Assembly: GCF_001467625.1 (NCBI RefSeq)
Contig: NZ_LNYB01000008.1
Span: 1-64,000 of the forward strand
DNA: 64,000 nt
Direction of reading: 5' to 3'
DNA from: Legionella feeleii
Lineage (GTDB): Bacteria; Pseudomonadota; Gammaproteobacteria; Legionellales; Legionellaceae
Both the position numbers and the translations under genes were made by a program. This document shows positions 9,031 to 19,303 of this stretch, piece after piece. The notes under the pieces were generated by a model that saw only the letters and a program-made list of their open reading frames with translations, was not told where the DNA came from and searched no databases. Positions within the stretch are counted from its first letter, which is position 1, and each line of letters starts with the position of its first letter.

Positions 9031-9993
9031 TTAAAAAACACCAGCCCGAAGCAGATCATGTAAATGGATAACTGCTGCTGGTTTATTATCGTCATCAACA
9101 ACAACTAAAGAGGTAATACTGTATTTTTGCATAATTGCCAGTGCTTCTGCTGCCAATGTTCCTTTTTTGATTGTTTTACAATTTCTACTCATAACACTGG
9201 CCAACGGCGTCGTATTAATGTCAAAATTTTGAGTCAAAGTACGTCTTACATCGCCATCGGTATAAACACCTGATAAATAGCCATGGTTATCTACCACGCA
9301 GGTCATTCCTAATTTTTTTGCCGTAACCTCAATCAACGCTTCGCTAATAGTAGCCTGCTCATGAACTAAAGGTAATTCATCTCCATGATGGCATAATTCG
9401 TCAATACGCAGTAAAAGGCGTCTGCCCAGAGCGCCGCCAGGATGTGATAAGGCGAAATCTTCGGCACTAAAGCCGCGAGCCTGCAGTAAAGCGATAGCCA
9501 AAGCATCTCCCATCACTAAAGAGACAGTGGTGCTTGTGGTGGGAGCCAGGCCTAAAGGGCAAGCTTCCTGACGGATACTAATATCTAAATTGACACTGGC
9601 AGCTTTAGCTAAAGTTGAATCATCATTGCCGGTCAATGTAATTAGAGGCACTTCAAGACGCTTAAGGAGAGGTAATAAGGTAACAATTTCGTTGGTAAAC
9701 CCGGAATTTGAAATTGCAACCACGGCATCCTGTCGGGTAATCATACCTAAATCACCGTGACTGGCTTCGCCAGGGTGCATAAAAAAAGCAGGTGTACCTG
9801 TACTTGAAAGTGTGGCGGCAATTTTATGCGCAATATGACCTGACTTGCCCATACCAGTCACTACAACGCGTCCTTTACAGGCTAGTAAAAGTTCGCAGGC
9901 TGTTTCAAAGCGCTCATCAATGCGTTGCGTTAGTTCAAGCACTGCCTGAGCTTCAGTTTCAATGACCGCAAGGCCTAATTTGCAAAAATTCAT
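9031..9993 (-). CDS. kdsD: D-arabinose 5-phosphate isomerase (KpsF/GutQ family)
   Basis: Interconverts ribulose 5-phosphate and arabinose 5-phosphate, the first committed step to Kdo. The 320-residue product has an N-terminal SIS domain (GMGKSGHIAHKIAATLSSTG, HPGEASHGDLGM, ISNSGFTNE) and two C-terminal CBS motifs, the second ending KYSITSLVVVDDDNKPAAVIHLHDLLRAG. It is the first gene of the kdsD-kdsC-lptCAB-trpGDC run; a promoter is expected in 9994-10200, but I see no convincing consensus there on the minus strand. Confidence 0.96.
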   Translation of the reverse strand: MNFCKLGLAVIETEAQAVLELTQRIDERFETACELLLACKGRVVVTGMGKSGHIAHKIAATLSSTGTPAFFMHPGEASHGDLGMITRQDAVVAISNSGFTNEIVTLLPLLKRLEVPLITLTGNDDSTLAKAASVNLDISIRQEACPLGLAPTTSTTVSLVMGDALAIALLQARGFSAEDFALSHPGGALGRRLLLRIDELCHHGDELPLVHEQATISEALIEVTAKKLGMTCVVDNHGYLSGVYTDGDVRRTLTQNFDINTTPLASVMSRNCKTIKKGTLAAEALAIMQKYSITSLVVVDDDNKPAAVIHLHDLLRAGVF

Positions 9994-10211
9994 GTATTCT
10001 CAGTGCTATCAAGCAGAAGGCCAAGTTTAACACAGTAATTTTTTTCTTTATAGGTTAAAAAGCTAGGGTTTATCCTGCTGAGATAGTTCCTTTTAACCAA
10101 CTACAATTATAATAAAACTAGTTTAGGTTATAGTCGATTTTCTGGGAGAAGCAGGCGAAAGCGTATTTTATGGACTATATTTTTCTATATTGTACATAAA
10201 ATGATCTATCA

Positions 10212-11984
10212 ATGGCTTTCCCAGTTTTGCCATCAGTAAATGATTGGCACAAAAAATCAAAACAGCACCCTGACCGGGTAGTTGAGAAGTATTTAAGGGC
10301 AATTTATGACGCTCAAACCATTTACGAACGATTTGATGGGCTCATTAAGCTTTTGCATCATTGTGATAAGCATGAAAAAGATCATGAAAATTATACAAGA
10401 TTAAAAAAAACTGTCTTAGAAGTTATTGGTTATATTATTAACGATGATAATGCCGAAACAATAAGAGAAAAAATTACTGCACGAATAGCTATTCGCGATT
10501 TCGATCCCTTTTTTATGCCGTGGCTTCGACCAGCTCCTGGCGATGTTTCCAATGATCCCTGGGCATTTTATGAACGTGTAAGAGAAAAGTCTGCAGAACA
10601 AATAAAAGCCCATTTTAAAAAATTTTACGCTAAATTAAAGGCAAGCAAGGATTTATTACCTTACGGTGGAAAGGATGCGGGTGATGAGGCATTTTATGCG
10701 CTTCGCTCTGGAGTAGGAACAGTCTATCATAGTAAAGAGGAGCTCGAGGAGTTTCGAGTCATACCAAACAAGACCAATTTATTGAAATTACAAACGCTCG
10801 ATAAAGGTGATAATCGGCATCTTACTTTTAGTTATGCTACTACTGAACATTTATCAATCAAAGCCTATGATAGTTTTAGGCAGCACCCCGAAGATTTTCC
10901 CAACACGGCTATTTATACCGTGCATGTAAATGGTGGTATGTTCATGGGACCTGCTCTTGCACCAGAGCGCACCTCATTTTTTTCCAGTGAAGCGATTTTG
11001 CATCCTACCTATGCTGATTACTATAGTGATGCAAATTTATTCATGGCTGGGCAAATCAAAGTTATAGACGGCAAAATCATAATGGTTGATGGCGCCAGTG
11101 GACATTTTATGCCTGATTATGAACAAACTTCGCGTGCACTTTCTTTCTTTGGAGGCCTTGGAATTATAAATAATTTAACAGAGCTTCCTTATTACCGACC
11201 TACAAAAGATGGTGATGAGAGGATTTATACACCCATGAAGTGTACCTGGTTAATGGCGATGTTAAGTGATTATAGTCTGCTTAATAAAGTGGATTTTAGA
11301 GCGCTAAATCTAACCTATTTAAAAGAACATGCTCCCGAGCTTTATACTGTTTATCAATTGCAGTCCAATATTAATGAAGAGCTGGCTAGGTGGCTGGAGC
11401 AGAGCACGGTTTTTTATAATAGACCTTCACCATATACGCTTAAGCTCAATAACGCAGTCGAGGTTTTCTCAAAATTTGGCAAATATGACCAACCGGAATT
11501 CACTTTGCAATTACTTACAAATCTTGAGGTTTGTATTGATGAGTGGAATACTTTTCATAAGGAATCAACTTCAAGAAGACAATCTGCAGTTGATATGTTG
11601 GAAGTTCGTGTTATGGAGCAGATTCTCTATTACAAGCTTTATTTGTTATTGCAGAATTCTTCTTATAGTCGGGATCCTACTCCCTATAACACAATAATTG
11701 ATAATTTTTTACAACGTAAAGTAGATTTTAAAATGCTGATAGAACAGGCCAAGCCTTTATTAGGAAGGCAAGGTCCACAGTTTTTCTCAGGAAAAAGCGC
11801 TGGTTCTGGGGATGTGGAGGAGGATGTTCTCAGGGTTATAATAAAAAGTGAAAAAACGAGCACTGCTGTTGAACTGAAAGAAATAATTCGTCAGTTGGAT
11901 GCAATTGCTGCAACGTCTTTAGCATTAGGCTCCAGCTCATCACTGAACTCAAGTCCATCGCCTGATACAAATTCTTTGTCTTAA
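10212..11984 (+). CDS. Large orphan protein, possible Dot/Icm effector
   Basis: A 590-residue soluble protein with no signal peptide and no membrane segment that I can assign. The N-terminal 150 residues are charged and helical. A central region carries IKVIDGKIIMVDGASGHFMPDYEQT; the SGHF-x-P phrase recalls a SGHYxP-type motif I remember from some plant IQ-motif proteins and bacterial toxin-like proteins, a weak resemblance only. The last 40 residues are a short acidic/polar stretch and a Ser-rich tail (LGSSSSLNSSPSPDTNSLS), the kind of flexible polar C-terminus common in type IV effectors. It is monocistronic, flanked by 218 bp and 304 bp of non-coding DNA. Effector status is inference; the function is unknown. 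Confidence 0.8.
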   Translation: MAFPVLPSVNDWHKKSKQHPDRVVEKYLRAIYDAQTIYERFDGLIKLLHHCDKHEKDHENYTRLKKTVLEVIGYIINDDNAETIREKITARIAIRDFDPFFMPWLRPAPGDVSNDPWAFYERVREKSAEQIKAHFKKFYAKLKASKDLLPYGGKDAGDEAFYALRSGVGTVYHSKEELEEFRVIPNKTNLLKLQTLDKGDNRHLTFSYATTEHLSIKAYDSFRQHPEDFPNTAIYTVHVNGGMFMGPALAPERTSFFSSEAILHPTYADYYSDANLFMAGQIKVIDGKIIMVDGASGHFMPDYEQTSRALSFFGGLGIINNLTELPYYRPTKDGDERIYTPMKCTWLMAMLSDYSLLNKVDFRALNLTYLKEHAPELYTVYQLQSNINEELARWLEQSTVFYNRPSPYTLKLNNAVEVFSKFGKYDQPEFTLQLLTNLEVCIDEWNTFHKESTSRRQSAVDMLEVRVMEQILYYKLYLLLQNSSYSRDPTPYNTIIDNFLQRKVDFKMLIEQAKPLLGRQGPQFFSGKSAGSGDVEEDVLRVIIKSEKTSTAVELKEIIRQLDAIAATSLALGSSSSLNSSPSPDTNSLS

Positions 11985-12288
11985 TTATGAAAAGGAATAG
12001 AAACTTGTCTGGAACTACACTTTAGAATCTTGATAGCATTGGCTGTACCACGGTTTTCCTGCATTTTTTAGACTTACCTTTGCGCCTCATTAATTTGATA
12101 ATGAATTCATCAAAAATGGCATGTTCAAATAAATCTGATGATAGCTCAAGTCAGGGACTGGCTGCAGGTTATAATCGTTTTTACCCCAACTCTGCAAAAT
12201 TAGATGCTGTTAGTAGCGTTTTAAATTCGCAAAATAACTCTTATCAGGTATATAATTGTCTCCTATTTAGATCCGGAATAAAAATTAT
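11985..12288. other. Non-coding stretch upstream of mlaF
   Basis: About 300 bp with no supported gene. A reading frame from 12080 runs through into mlaF in another frame and has no ribosome site, so I do not call it. A TATAAT hexamer at 12251-12256 lies 33 bp before the mlaF start and could be a -10 element; no good -35 sits at the right distance. Confidence 0.4.
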
Positions 12289-13086
12289 ATGCAGGATAAT
12301 TTGGTGCAAATCACCAATCTTACCTTTACGCGAGGGTCCCGCCCTATTTTTGCTGGTGTGGATCTGGCAGTTCAACGAGGCAAAATCACGGCAATTATGG
12401 GTCCGAGCGGCAGCGGTAAAACAACGTTGTTACGCTTGATTGGGGCACAATTGCAGCCAGAAGCTGGGGAAATTCTAGTAAATGGTGTTAATATTCATCA
12501 ACTTTCGCGCAAGGCTTTGTATTTAGCCAGGCGAAAAATGGGATTATTGTTTCAAAGCAGTGCGCTTTTTACTCATTTATCGGTTTTTGATAACGTTGCC
12601 TTTCCCTTGCGTGAACATACCAATTTGAACGCGGCGATGTTGCGGGACATTGTTTTGATGAAATTGGAGGCAGTGGGGTTACGAGGAGCTGCGCAGATGA
12701 TGCCAGACGAGCTTTCTGGCGGTATGGCAAGGCGAGTAGCTTTTGCGAGAACAATGGCCTTGGATCCCGAGTTGATGATGTACGATGAACCGTTTACTGG
12801 CCAGGATCCGATTTCTATGGGTGTTCTTGTTCGATTAATTAAGCGGTTAAATCAACTTTTACAGACAACCACTATTATTGTTTCCCATGATGTGGAAGAA
12901 ACTTGTTCTATCGCTGACTACATTTATCTTATAGCAGGTGGTCAGGTAATTGGACATGGCACGCCTCTTGAATTAAAAAATTCTATGCAACCTCAAGTGA
13001 AGCAATTTATGCATGGCGAAGCTGACGGTGTAGTACCTTTTCATTATCCGGCACGTCCTTATACGGAGGAGTTGTTAAATGCTTGA
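12289..13086 (+). CDS. mlaF: Phospholipid-transport ABC ATPase MlaF
   Basis: ATPase of the MlaFEDB complex that maintains outer-membrane lipid asymmetry. The 265-residue product has Walker [11 protein letters not shown]-loop [21 protein letters not shown] (characteristic of the Mla/Mce ATPases), signature [14 protein letters not shown], Walker [13 protein letters not shown] and switch His in VSHDVEE. First gene of mlaFEDCB; it overlaps mlaE by 8 bp. Confidence 0.97.
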   Translation: MQDNLVQITNLTFTRGSRPIFAGVDLAVQRGKITAIMGPSGSGKTTLLRLIGAQLQPEAGEILVNGVNIHQLSRKALYLARRKMGLLFQSSALFTHLSVFDNVAFPLREHTNLNAAMLRDIVLMKLEAVGLRGAAQMMPDELSGGMARRVAFARTMALDPELMMYDEPFTGQDPISMGVLVRLIKRLNQLLQTTTIIVSHDVEETCSIADYIYLIAGGQVIGHGTPLELKNSMQPQVKQFMHGEADGVVPFHYPARPYTEELLNA

Positions 13087-13861
13087 TATGCTCGAACGCT
13101 TGGGGCAGCGCGGCGTAAATAATTTGCAGACAATTGGTAATTCAGGTGTTTTTTTATTAGGTATTTTCTTTAGAAAGGCTGATTTACCTCGGCTTTGGCC
13201 TGCATTGCGTGCACAACTTTATTTTGTTGGTGTTTTGTCATGTTTGATTATTGTTGTTTCCGCGCTTTTTATTGGCATGGTTATTGGTTTGCAGGGTTAT
13301 AATACACTGCAAAAATTTGGCGCAAGCAGCCAACTTGGCCAGCTTCTAGCCCTGAGTATAGCTAGAGAACTTGGACCGGTGATTAGTGCATTACTTTTTG
13401 CCGGGCGGGCCGGATCTGCTTTGACTGCTGAAATTGGTTTGATGAAGGCAACAGAACAATTGGCAAGTATGGATATGATGGGTGTAGACCCATTGGGACG
13501 TGTAATTTATCCACGCTTTCTTGCAGGTCTTATTTCTCTGCCAGTATTGGCTCTGATTTTTTCTGCAGTTGCTATTTATGGCGGTTATTTTGTTGGTGTG
13601 CAGTGGTTAGGCGTTGATGCAGGTAGTTTTTGGTCTAATATGCAGGCAGCAGTTAATTTTCGCATTGATGTGTTCAGCGGCATTATTAAAAGTATTGTGT
13701 TCGCTTTTGTAGTCGTATGGATAGCGGTGTTTCAAGGGTTTAATTGTATTGCTACAGCGGAAGGCATCAGTCAAGCAACAACACGTACAGTGGTTTATTC
13801 GTCAGTCGCAGTGCTTGGACTTGATTTTCTTTTGACAGCGATAATGATTGGAGGTTGGTAA
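13079..13861 (+). CDS. mlaE: Phospholipid-transport permease MlaE
   Basis: The inner-membrane permease of the Mla system, 260 residues with about five membrane segments. The family pattern is clear: [53 protein letters not shown] and the [20 protein letters not shown] region. It overlaps mlaF, and its stop codon abuts the start of mlaD. Confidence 0.97.
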   Translation: MLDMLERLGQRGVNNLQTIGNSGVFLLGIFFRKADLPRLWPALRAQLYFVGVLSCLIIVVSALFIGMVIGLQGYNTLQKFGASSQLGQLLALSIARELGPVISALLFAGRAGSALTAEIGLMKATEQLASMDMMGVDPLGRVIYPRFLAGLISLPVLALIFSAVAIYGGYFVGVQWLGVDAGSFWSNMQAAVNFRIDVFSGIIKSIVFAFVVVWIAVFQGFNCIATAEGISQATTRTVVYSSVAVLGLDFLLTAIMIGGW

Positions 13862-14347
13862 ATGAATAAGAATAATAGGCAACGCTATGTCGATATCAGC
13901 GTAGGAATTTTTATGCTCTTAGGGATGTTTGCCTTATTTATTCTCGTAATGAAAGTTAGTGGTATTTCTAATTTAGCATCGAGCAAAGGCTATCATGTAA
14001 CAGCGGAATTTACTGATATAGGTGGTCTTAAGGTGAGGGCGCCGGTCACAGTTGCTGGTGTGCGCATCGGTGAAGTGACTCATATTGAATTACAGCCCGG
14101 TGAATTGAATGCTAAGGTAACCATGTTATTGCGAAATGATAAGCCAATACCGTTTGAAGATTCATCAGCACGGATTTTGACTGAGGGTTTAATCGGTTCT
14201 AATTACATCAGTATCGTCCCTGGTTTTGATGATGAGGAAAATAAAGAGCATCCTTATTTGCGAGAAGGCGACGTTATTGCAAAAACACAAGAAGCTGTCA
14301 TTCTTGAAAATCTAATTGGTCAGCTTTTGTTTAATATTAAAAAATAG
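13862..14347 (+). CDS. mlaD: Phospholipid-transport substrate-binding protein MlaD (MCE domain)
   Basis: A 161-residue inner-membrane-anchored MCE protein that forms the hexameric lipid channel. An N-terminal membrane anchor (about residues 13-33) precedes the MCE domain with EFTDIGGLKVRAPVTVAGVRIG, ILTEGLIGSNYISIVPG and a C-terminal hydrophobic helix ENLIGQLLFNI. Length and position are as in other gammaproteobacteria. Confidence 0.97.
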   Translation: MNKNNRQRYVDISVGIFMLLGMFALFILVMKVSGISNLASSKGYHVTAEFTDIGGLKVRAPVTVAGVRIGEVTHIELQPGELNAKVTMLLRNDKPIPFEDSSARILTEGLIGSNYISIVPGFDDEENKEHPYLREGDVIAKTQEAVILENLIGQLLFNIKK

Positions 14348-14354
14348 GTGAATT

Positions 14355-14966
14355 ATGAATGTAATAAAAACAATCGTTTTAGTTGCCTCTTTAGCAATAT
14401 CCCAAATCCTGTGGGCACAATCATCTCCTTTACCTATGCTTGAAGATACTGCTAATCAAATTATTACTACCCTTAAGCAAAATAAGGCGAGTTTAAAAGA
14501 TAATCCCCAAGTGATTCATCAAGCTGTCCAACGCTATTTATTACCTAACGTTGATGTTAATGGTATGTCGCGCTCTGTGTTGGGTCGTCAAGCTTGGAAT
14601 AAAGCTTCTGCAGGCGAGAGAAAGCAATTTGCTACTGCTTTTACGCAATTGGTTATTCGCACTTATGCAAGTCCTTTAGCTGAATATACAGATGAAACAG
14701 TAAAATTTCTCCCTGTAAGAGGTTCATTATCAAGTCGCTTTCTTCGTGTAAACAGCGTGATTGTCCGCTCAAACGGACAAAATATTCCACTCAGTTATAG
14801 TCTGGTATCTAAAAATGGGACGTGGAAAATCTATGATTTAAGTGTAGAGGGAGTCAGTTTATTACAAAGCTTCCGCTCACAATTTGCTGAAGCTTTACGA
14901 AGCTCAAGCATGCAAGATTTAATTAAACAAATGAATCAACGTAGTACTGTTAAAAAGGCGGCTTAA
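14355..14966 (+). CDS. mlaC: Periplasmic phospholipid-binding protein MlaC
   Basis: A 203-residue soluble lipid shuttle between MlaA in the outer membrane and MlaFEDB. The signal peptide covers about residues 1-21 (ends SQILWAQ). The mature protein follows the Ttg2D/MlaC pattern: YLLPNVDVNGMSRSVLGRQAW, FATAFTQLVIRTYASPLAEY, NGTWKIYDLSVEGVSLLQSFRSQF. An ATG with GGTGA upstream begins 7 bp after mlaD. Confidence 0.96.
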   Translation: MNVIKTIVLVASLAISQILWAQSSPLPMLEDTANQIITTLKQNKASLKDNPQVIHQAVQRYLLPNVDVNGMSRSVLGRQAWNKASAGERKQFATAFTQLVIRTYASPLAEYTDETVKFLPVRGSLSSRFLRVNSVIVRSNGQNIPLSYSLVSKNGTWKIYDLSVEGVSLLQSFRSQFAEALRSSSMQDLIKQMNQRSTVKKAA

Positions 14967-15245
14967 GTGCAAACACAACCTTTTAAACCTTCGTCAGAAA
15001 TGACATTTTCTACGGTGCAAACGGACTGTCAGCGCTTATATAAATATTGCCGGGAAAATGAAGAGGCTATTTTAAAGATTGATTTAAGCAAAGTGATTCA
15101 CTGTGATAGTGCAGGCCTTGCTTTATTGATTGAAGCCAAAAGGCTTTGTAGAGAGAAAAACAAAATTTGCAAATTGGAAGGCATGCCAAAAGTTATTCAG
15201 GCTTTGGCTGAGTTTTGTGGGGTTAACGGGATATTGGCACCGTAG
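14967..15245 (+). CDS. mlaB: STAS-domain protein MlaB
   Basis: A 92-residue STAS-domain regulator/stabiliser of the MlaF ATPase. It starts with GTG directly after the mlaC stop. The STAS core is visible as KIDLSKVIHCDSAGLALLIEAKRLCRE, with the conserved Asp-Ser pair at the phosphorylatable loop, and LEGMPKVIQALAEFCGV at the end. It is the last gene of mlaFEDCB before the intergenic repeat. Confidence 0.93.
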   Translation: MQTQPFKPSSEMTFSTVQTDCQRLYKYCRENEEAILKIDLSKVIHCDSAGLALLIEAKRLCREKNKICKLEGMPKVIQALAEFCGVNGILAP

Positions 15246-15284
15246 CTAAGGGCTAAATTTCGCTAGCTTGGGTGTTTATGGCTT

Positions 15285-15405
15285 GATATTCGAGTATCGT
15301 CGCGGAGCATACACGTGAGTAGGTGGGTAGCGAAGTGCAGAAAATCAAGATTAAGTACCTAGATAGTAGAAGTGTAACAGACCCTTGTAGTAAGAATATG
15401 CAGAG
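15285..15405. repeat. Dispersed intergenic repeat-like sequence between mlaB and ibaG
   Basis: Non-coding stretch of about 170 bp that interrupts the usual tight mlaB-ibaG spacing. It contains GCGGAGCATACACGTGAGTAG, close to GCGGAGCTTACAAGTAAGTAG on the minus strand of 3165-3190. Its downstream part (AAGTACCTAGATAGTAGAAG) loosely resembles the stretch at 44515-44540. I take these as divergent members of one intergenic repeat family; this is by eye only. Confidence 0.4.
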
Positions 15406-15417
15406 TGAGATAGTTGT

Positions 15418-17679
<2,262 letters not shown>

Positions 17680-17699
17680 AATAAGAAACCTGACGATAT

Positions 17700-18311
17700 T
17701 TAGCGCATTGATAAAGCAAAAACCCCAAAAAATAAAATAATAATTCCAGAGAAACGATTGATATAGCGCATTACTTTAGGACTAAGGCGGTGGCGTAATT
17801 TAAACGCTACGAAACTACTGAGTAATAACCACCAAAGTGCTGAGCCGAGTGTTATTCCTGAGACTAATATAAAGGCATGTATAAAGTCAGTGACTGTACT
17901 GCCTAAACCTAAACCTGCAAATATAGCCATAAAGGATAAAATGGTTGCGGGATTTGTCAAGGTCAATAAAAAGGTGGTAGCAAAGGCATGCCAAAGGGAT
18001 CGTTCCTCATCTCGAGTTGCTCGCGCTTTGGGATCTGCCAGAAAAAGTTTGATTCCAAAATAAAGTAAAAATAAGCCACCTATCAAGCGTATCCAAAATT
18101 GCTGGGTGAGCAAAAAAGAAGAGAGTGCTGTTAAACCAAATCCAGCAATTACTCCATAAACGCTATCGGCTAGCGCTGCACCCAAACCACTCATAAGTCC
18201 GATTTGGAAACCATTATGGAGAGAGCGTTGTATACACAATATACCAATTGGACCAACAGGTGCTGCAATTGCAATACCAACAATTAATCCTTTGAGAAAA
18301 AGAATAATCAT
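17700..18311 (-). CDS. LysE/RhtB-family amino-acid exporter
   Basis: A 203-residue inner-membrane protein with about six hydrophobic segments. It shows the LysE signature near the N-terminus (GIAIAAPVGPIGILCIQRSL), the GLGAALADSVYGVIAGFG segment, and TLTNPATILSFMAIFAGLG in the middle. Substrate cannot be told from sequence. Convergent with the Nif3-family gene, with 20 bp between stops. Confidence 0.93.
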   Translation of the reverse strand: MIILFLKGLIVGIAIAAPVGPIGILCIQRSLHNGFQIGLMSGLGAALADSVYGVIAGFGLTALSSFLLTQQFWIRLIGGLFLLYFGIKLFLADPKARATRDEERSLWHAFATTFLLTLTNPATILSFMAIFAGLGLGSTVTDFIHAFILVSGITLGSALWWLLLSSFVAFKLRHRLSPKVMRYINRFSGIIILFFGVFALSMR

Positions 18312-18504
18312 TTAACTCCTTAAACCAGTAGAGCTCTAATGGAGTGAGATTAAACCATAAGTCTACCATTTCCAAACTGGCTGCAGAACTTGATTTCTCA
18401 CTGCTGTAAAAAGCCAATAATATGATTTGTAAAGCTTGTAATGGTGTGTTAATTATATTTTTAATTAGGGACTTACTAATTAATTACGAAGGAAGGAAGC
18501 CGCT

Positions 18505-19134
18505 ATGGATGGGTGCATTGGTAAACATATGAAATTTAAAAAATCATTGGCCTCGTTAACAATTGTCTTGTCGCTTGGTATGGCAGATTCTCTGTTTGCT
18601 GCAAGTGGACAGTTAATATTAATCAATTCGCTTGGGGTAGTTGTTAATGGAAGTCTGGGTGGTTCAGCTTCGAATATTAAAGTACAAGTCAGTGATTCTT
18701 CAGGAATTTGCTCAACAACTTCTTCTTTGGCTTATGGTGGAGTAGTCGTTGTGCCGTGGAATAGCGCAAATACCCATTCGACAACCAAGTGTACAAATAT
18801 AGTTAGTGTAGATGTCTCTGCTTTGAAAACAGCGAGTGGTGTTATTCAATATGACAGTACTGCCAATCCCGCACCACCAACACTAGCTACTGCTCCAACT
18901 ACTTTTACTGCTCCAACGACTGCAGCGGCCAACATAGCACTCATTATTACAGGAAATGCCTCACCAGCAATGATTAATAGTGCAACCTCTTGGGGTTCAG
19001 CAGCAGGAATTCCGCCTGTTTACCTCACCTCAAACGGAAGTATTTCTGTGACTGGTGTGATGGGGGGGGTAGGTATGCAAGGCATAAAAGCTGCGGAACG
19101 TATGCTGCGTTATGGGGTGAGGCCTGCAGCCTAA
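18505..19134 (+). CDS. Secreted Ser/Thr-rich protein of unknown function
   Basis: A 209-residue protein with a signal peptide (KKSLASLTIVLSLGMADSLFA, cleaved near residue 34 of the long form). The mature part is small-residue rich (Ala, Thr, Ser, Gly) with two cysteine pairs' worth of Cys, suggesting an exported beta protein. An SD-like GGAAGGAAG lies 5 bp before the ATG at 18505. An internal ATG at 18529 would give a more canonical signal peptide but has no ribosome site. I do not recognise a family. A strong hairpin follows at 19210-19243. Confidence 0.75.
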   Translation: MDGCIGKHMKFKKSLASLTIVLSLGMADSLFAASGQLILINSLGVVVNGSLGGSASNIKVQVSDSSGICSTTSSLAYGGVVVVPWNSANTHSTTKCTNIVSVDVSALKTASGVIQYDSTANPAPPTLATAPTTFTAPTTAAANIALIITGNASPAMINSATSWGSAAGIPPVYLTSNGSISVTGVMGGVGMQGIKAAERMLRYGVRPAA

Positions 19135-19209
19135 ATTACCTGGTGTCTGCAAGGAGATTTTGTCATTTCCGTGCAGGAAATCTCTTCCTCAAATTGCTTC
19201 TCACTATTA

Positions 19210-19243
19210 CAGATGTCTTCCCGTGAAGGCGGGAAGACATCTG
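19210..19243. terminator. Perfect 14-bp hairpin between convergent genes
   Basis: The arms 19210-19223 (CAGATGTCTTCCCG) and 19230-19243 are exact inverse complements around a 6-nt loop. It lies between the secreted protein gene and the convergent endoglucanase gene. No long U-tract follows on either strand, so simple intrinsic termination is plausible but not certain; it may also protect 3' ends. Confidence 0.6.
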
Positions 19244-19303
19244 CTTAATAAATTAACCGAAATATGTCGGGATTTCTCAATGCGTTGGCGCCATAGAAAC
19301 ACG

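Noticed and set aside
10140-10211. PmrA- or CpxR-type regulatory box before the orphan gene at 10.2 kb
   Set aside because: No convincing paired CTTAAT or GTAAA-N5-GTAAA element found by eye.
12080-12439. Open frame of 119 codons before and into mlaF
   Set aside because: Overlaps mlaF in another frame, no ribosome site, product reads as out-of-frame MlaF in its second half.
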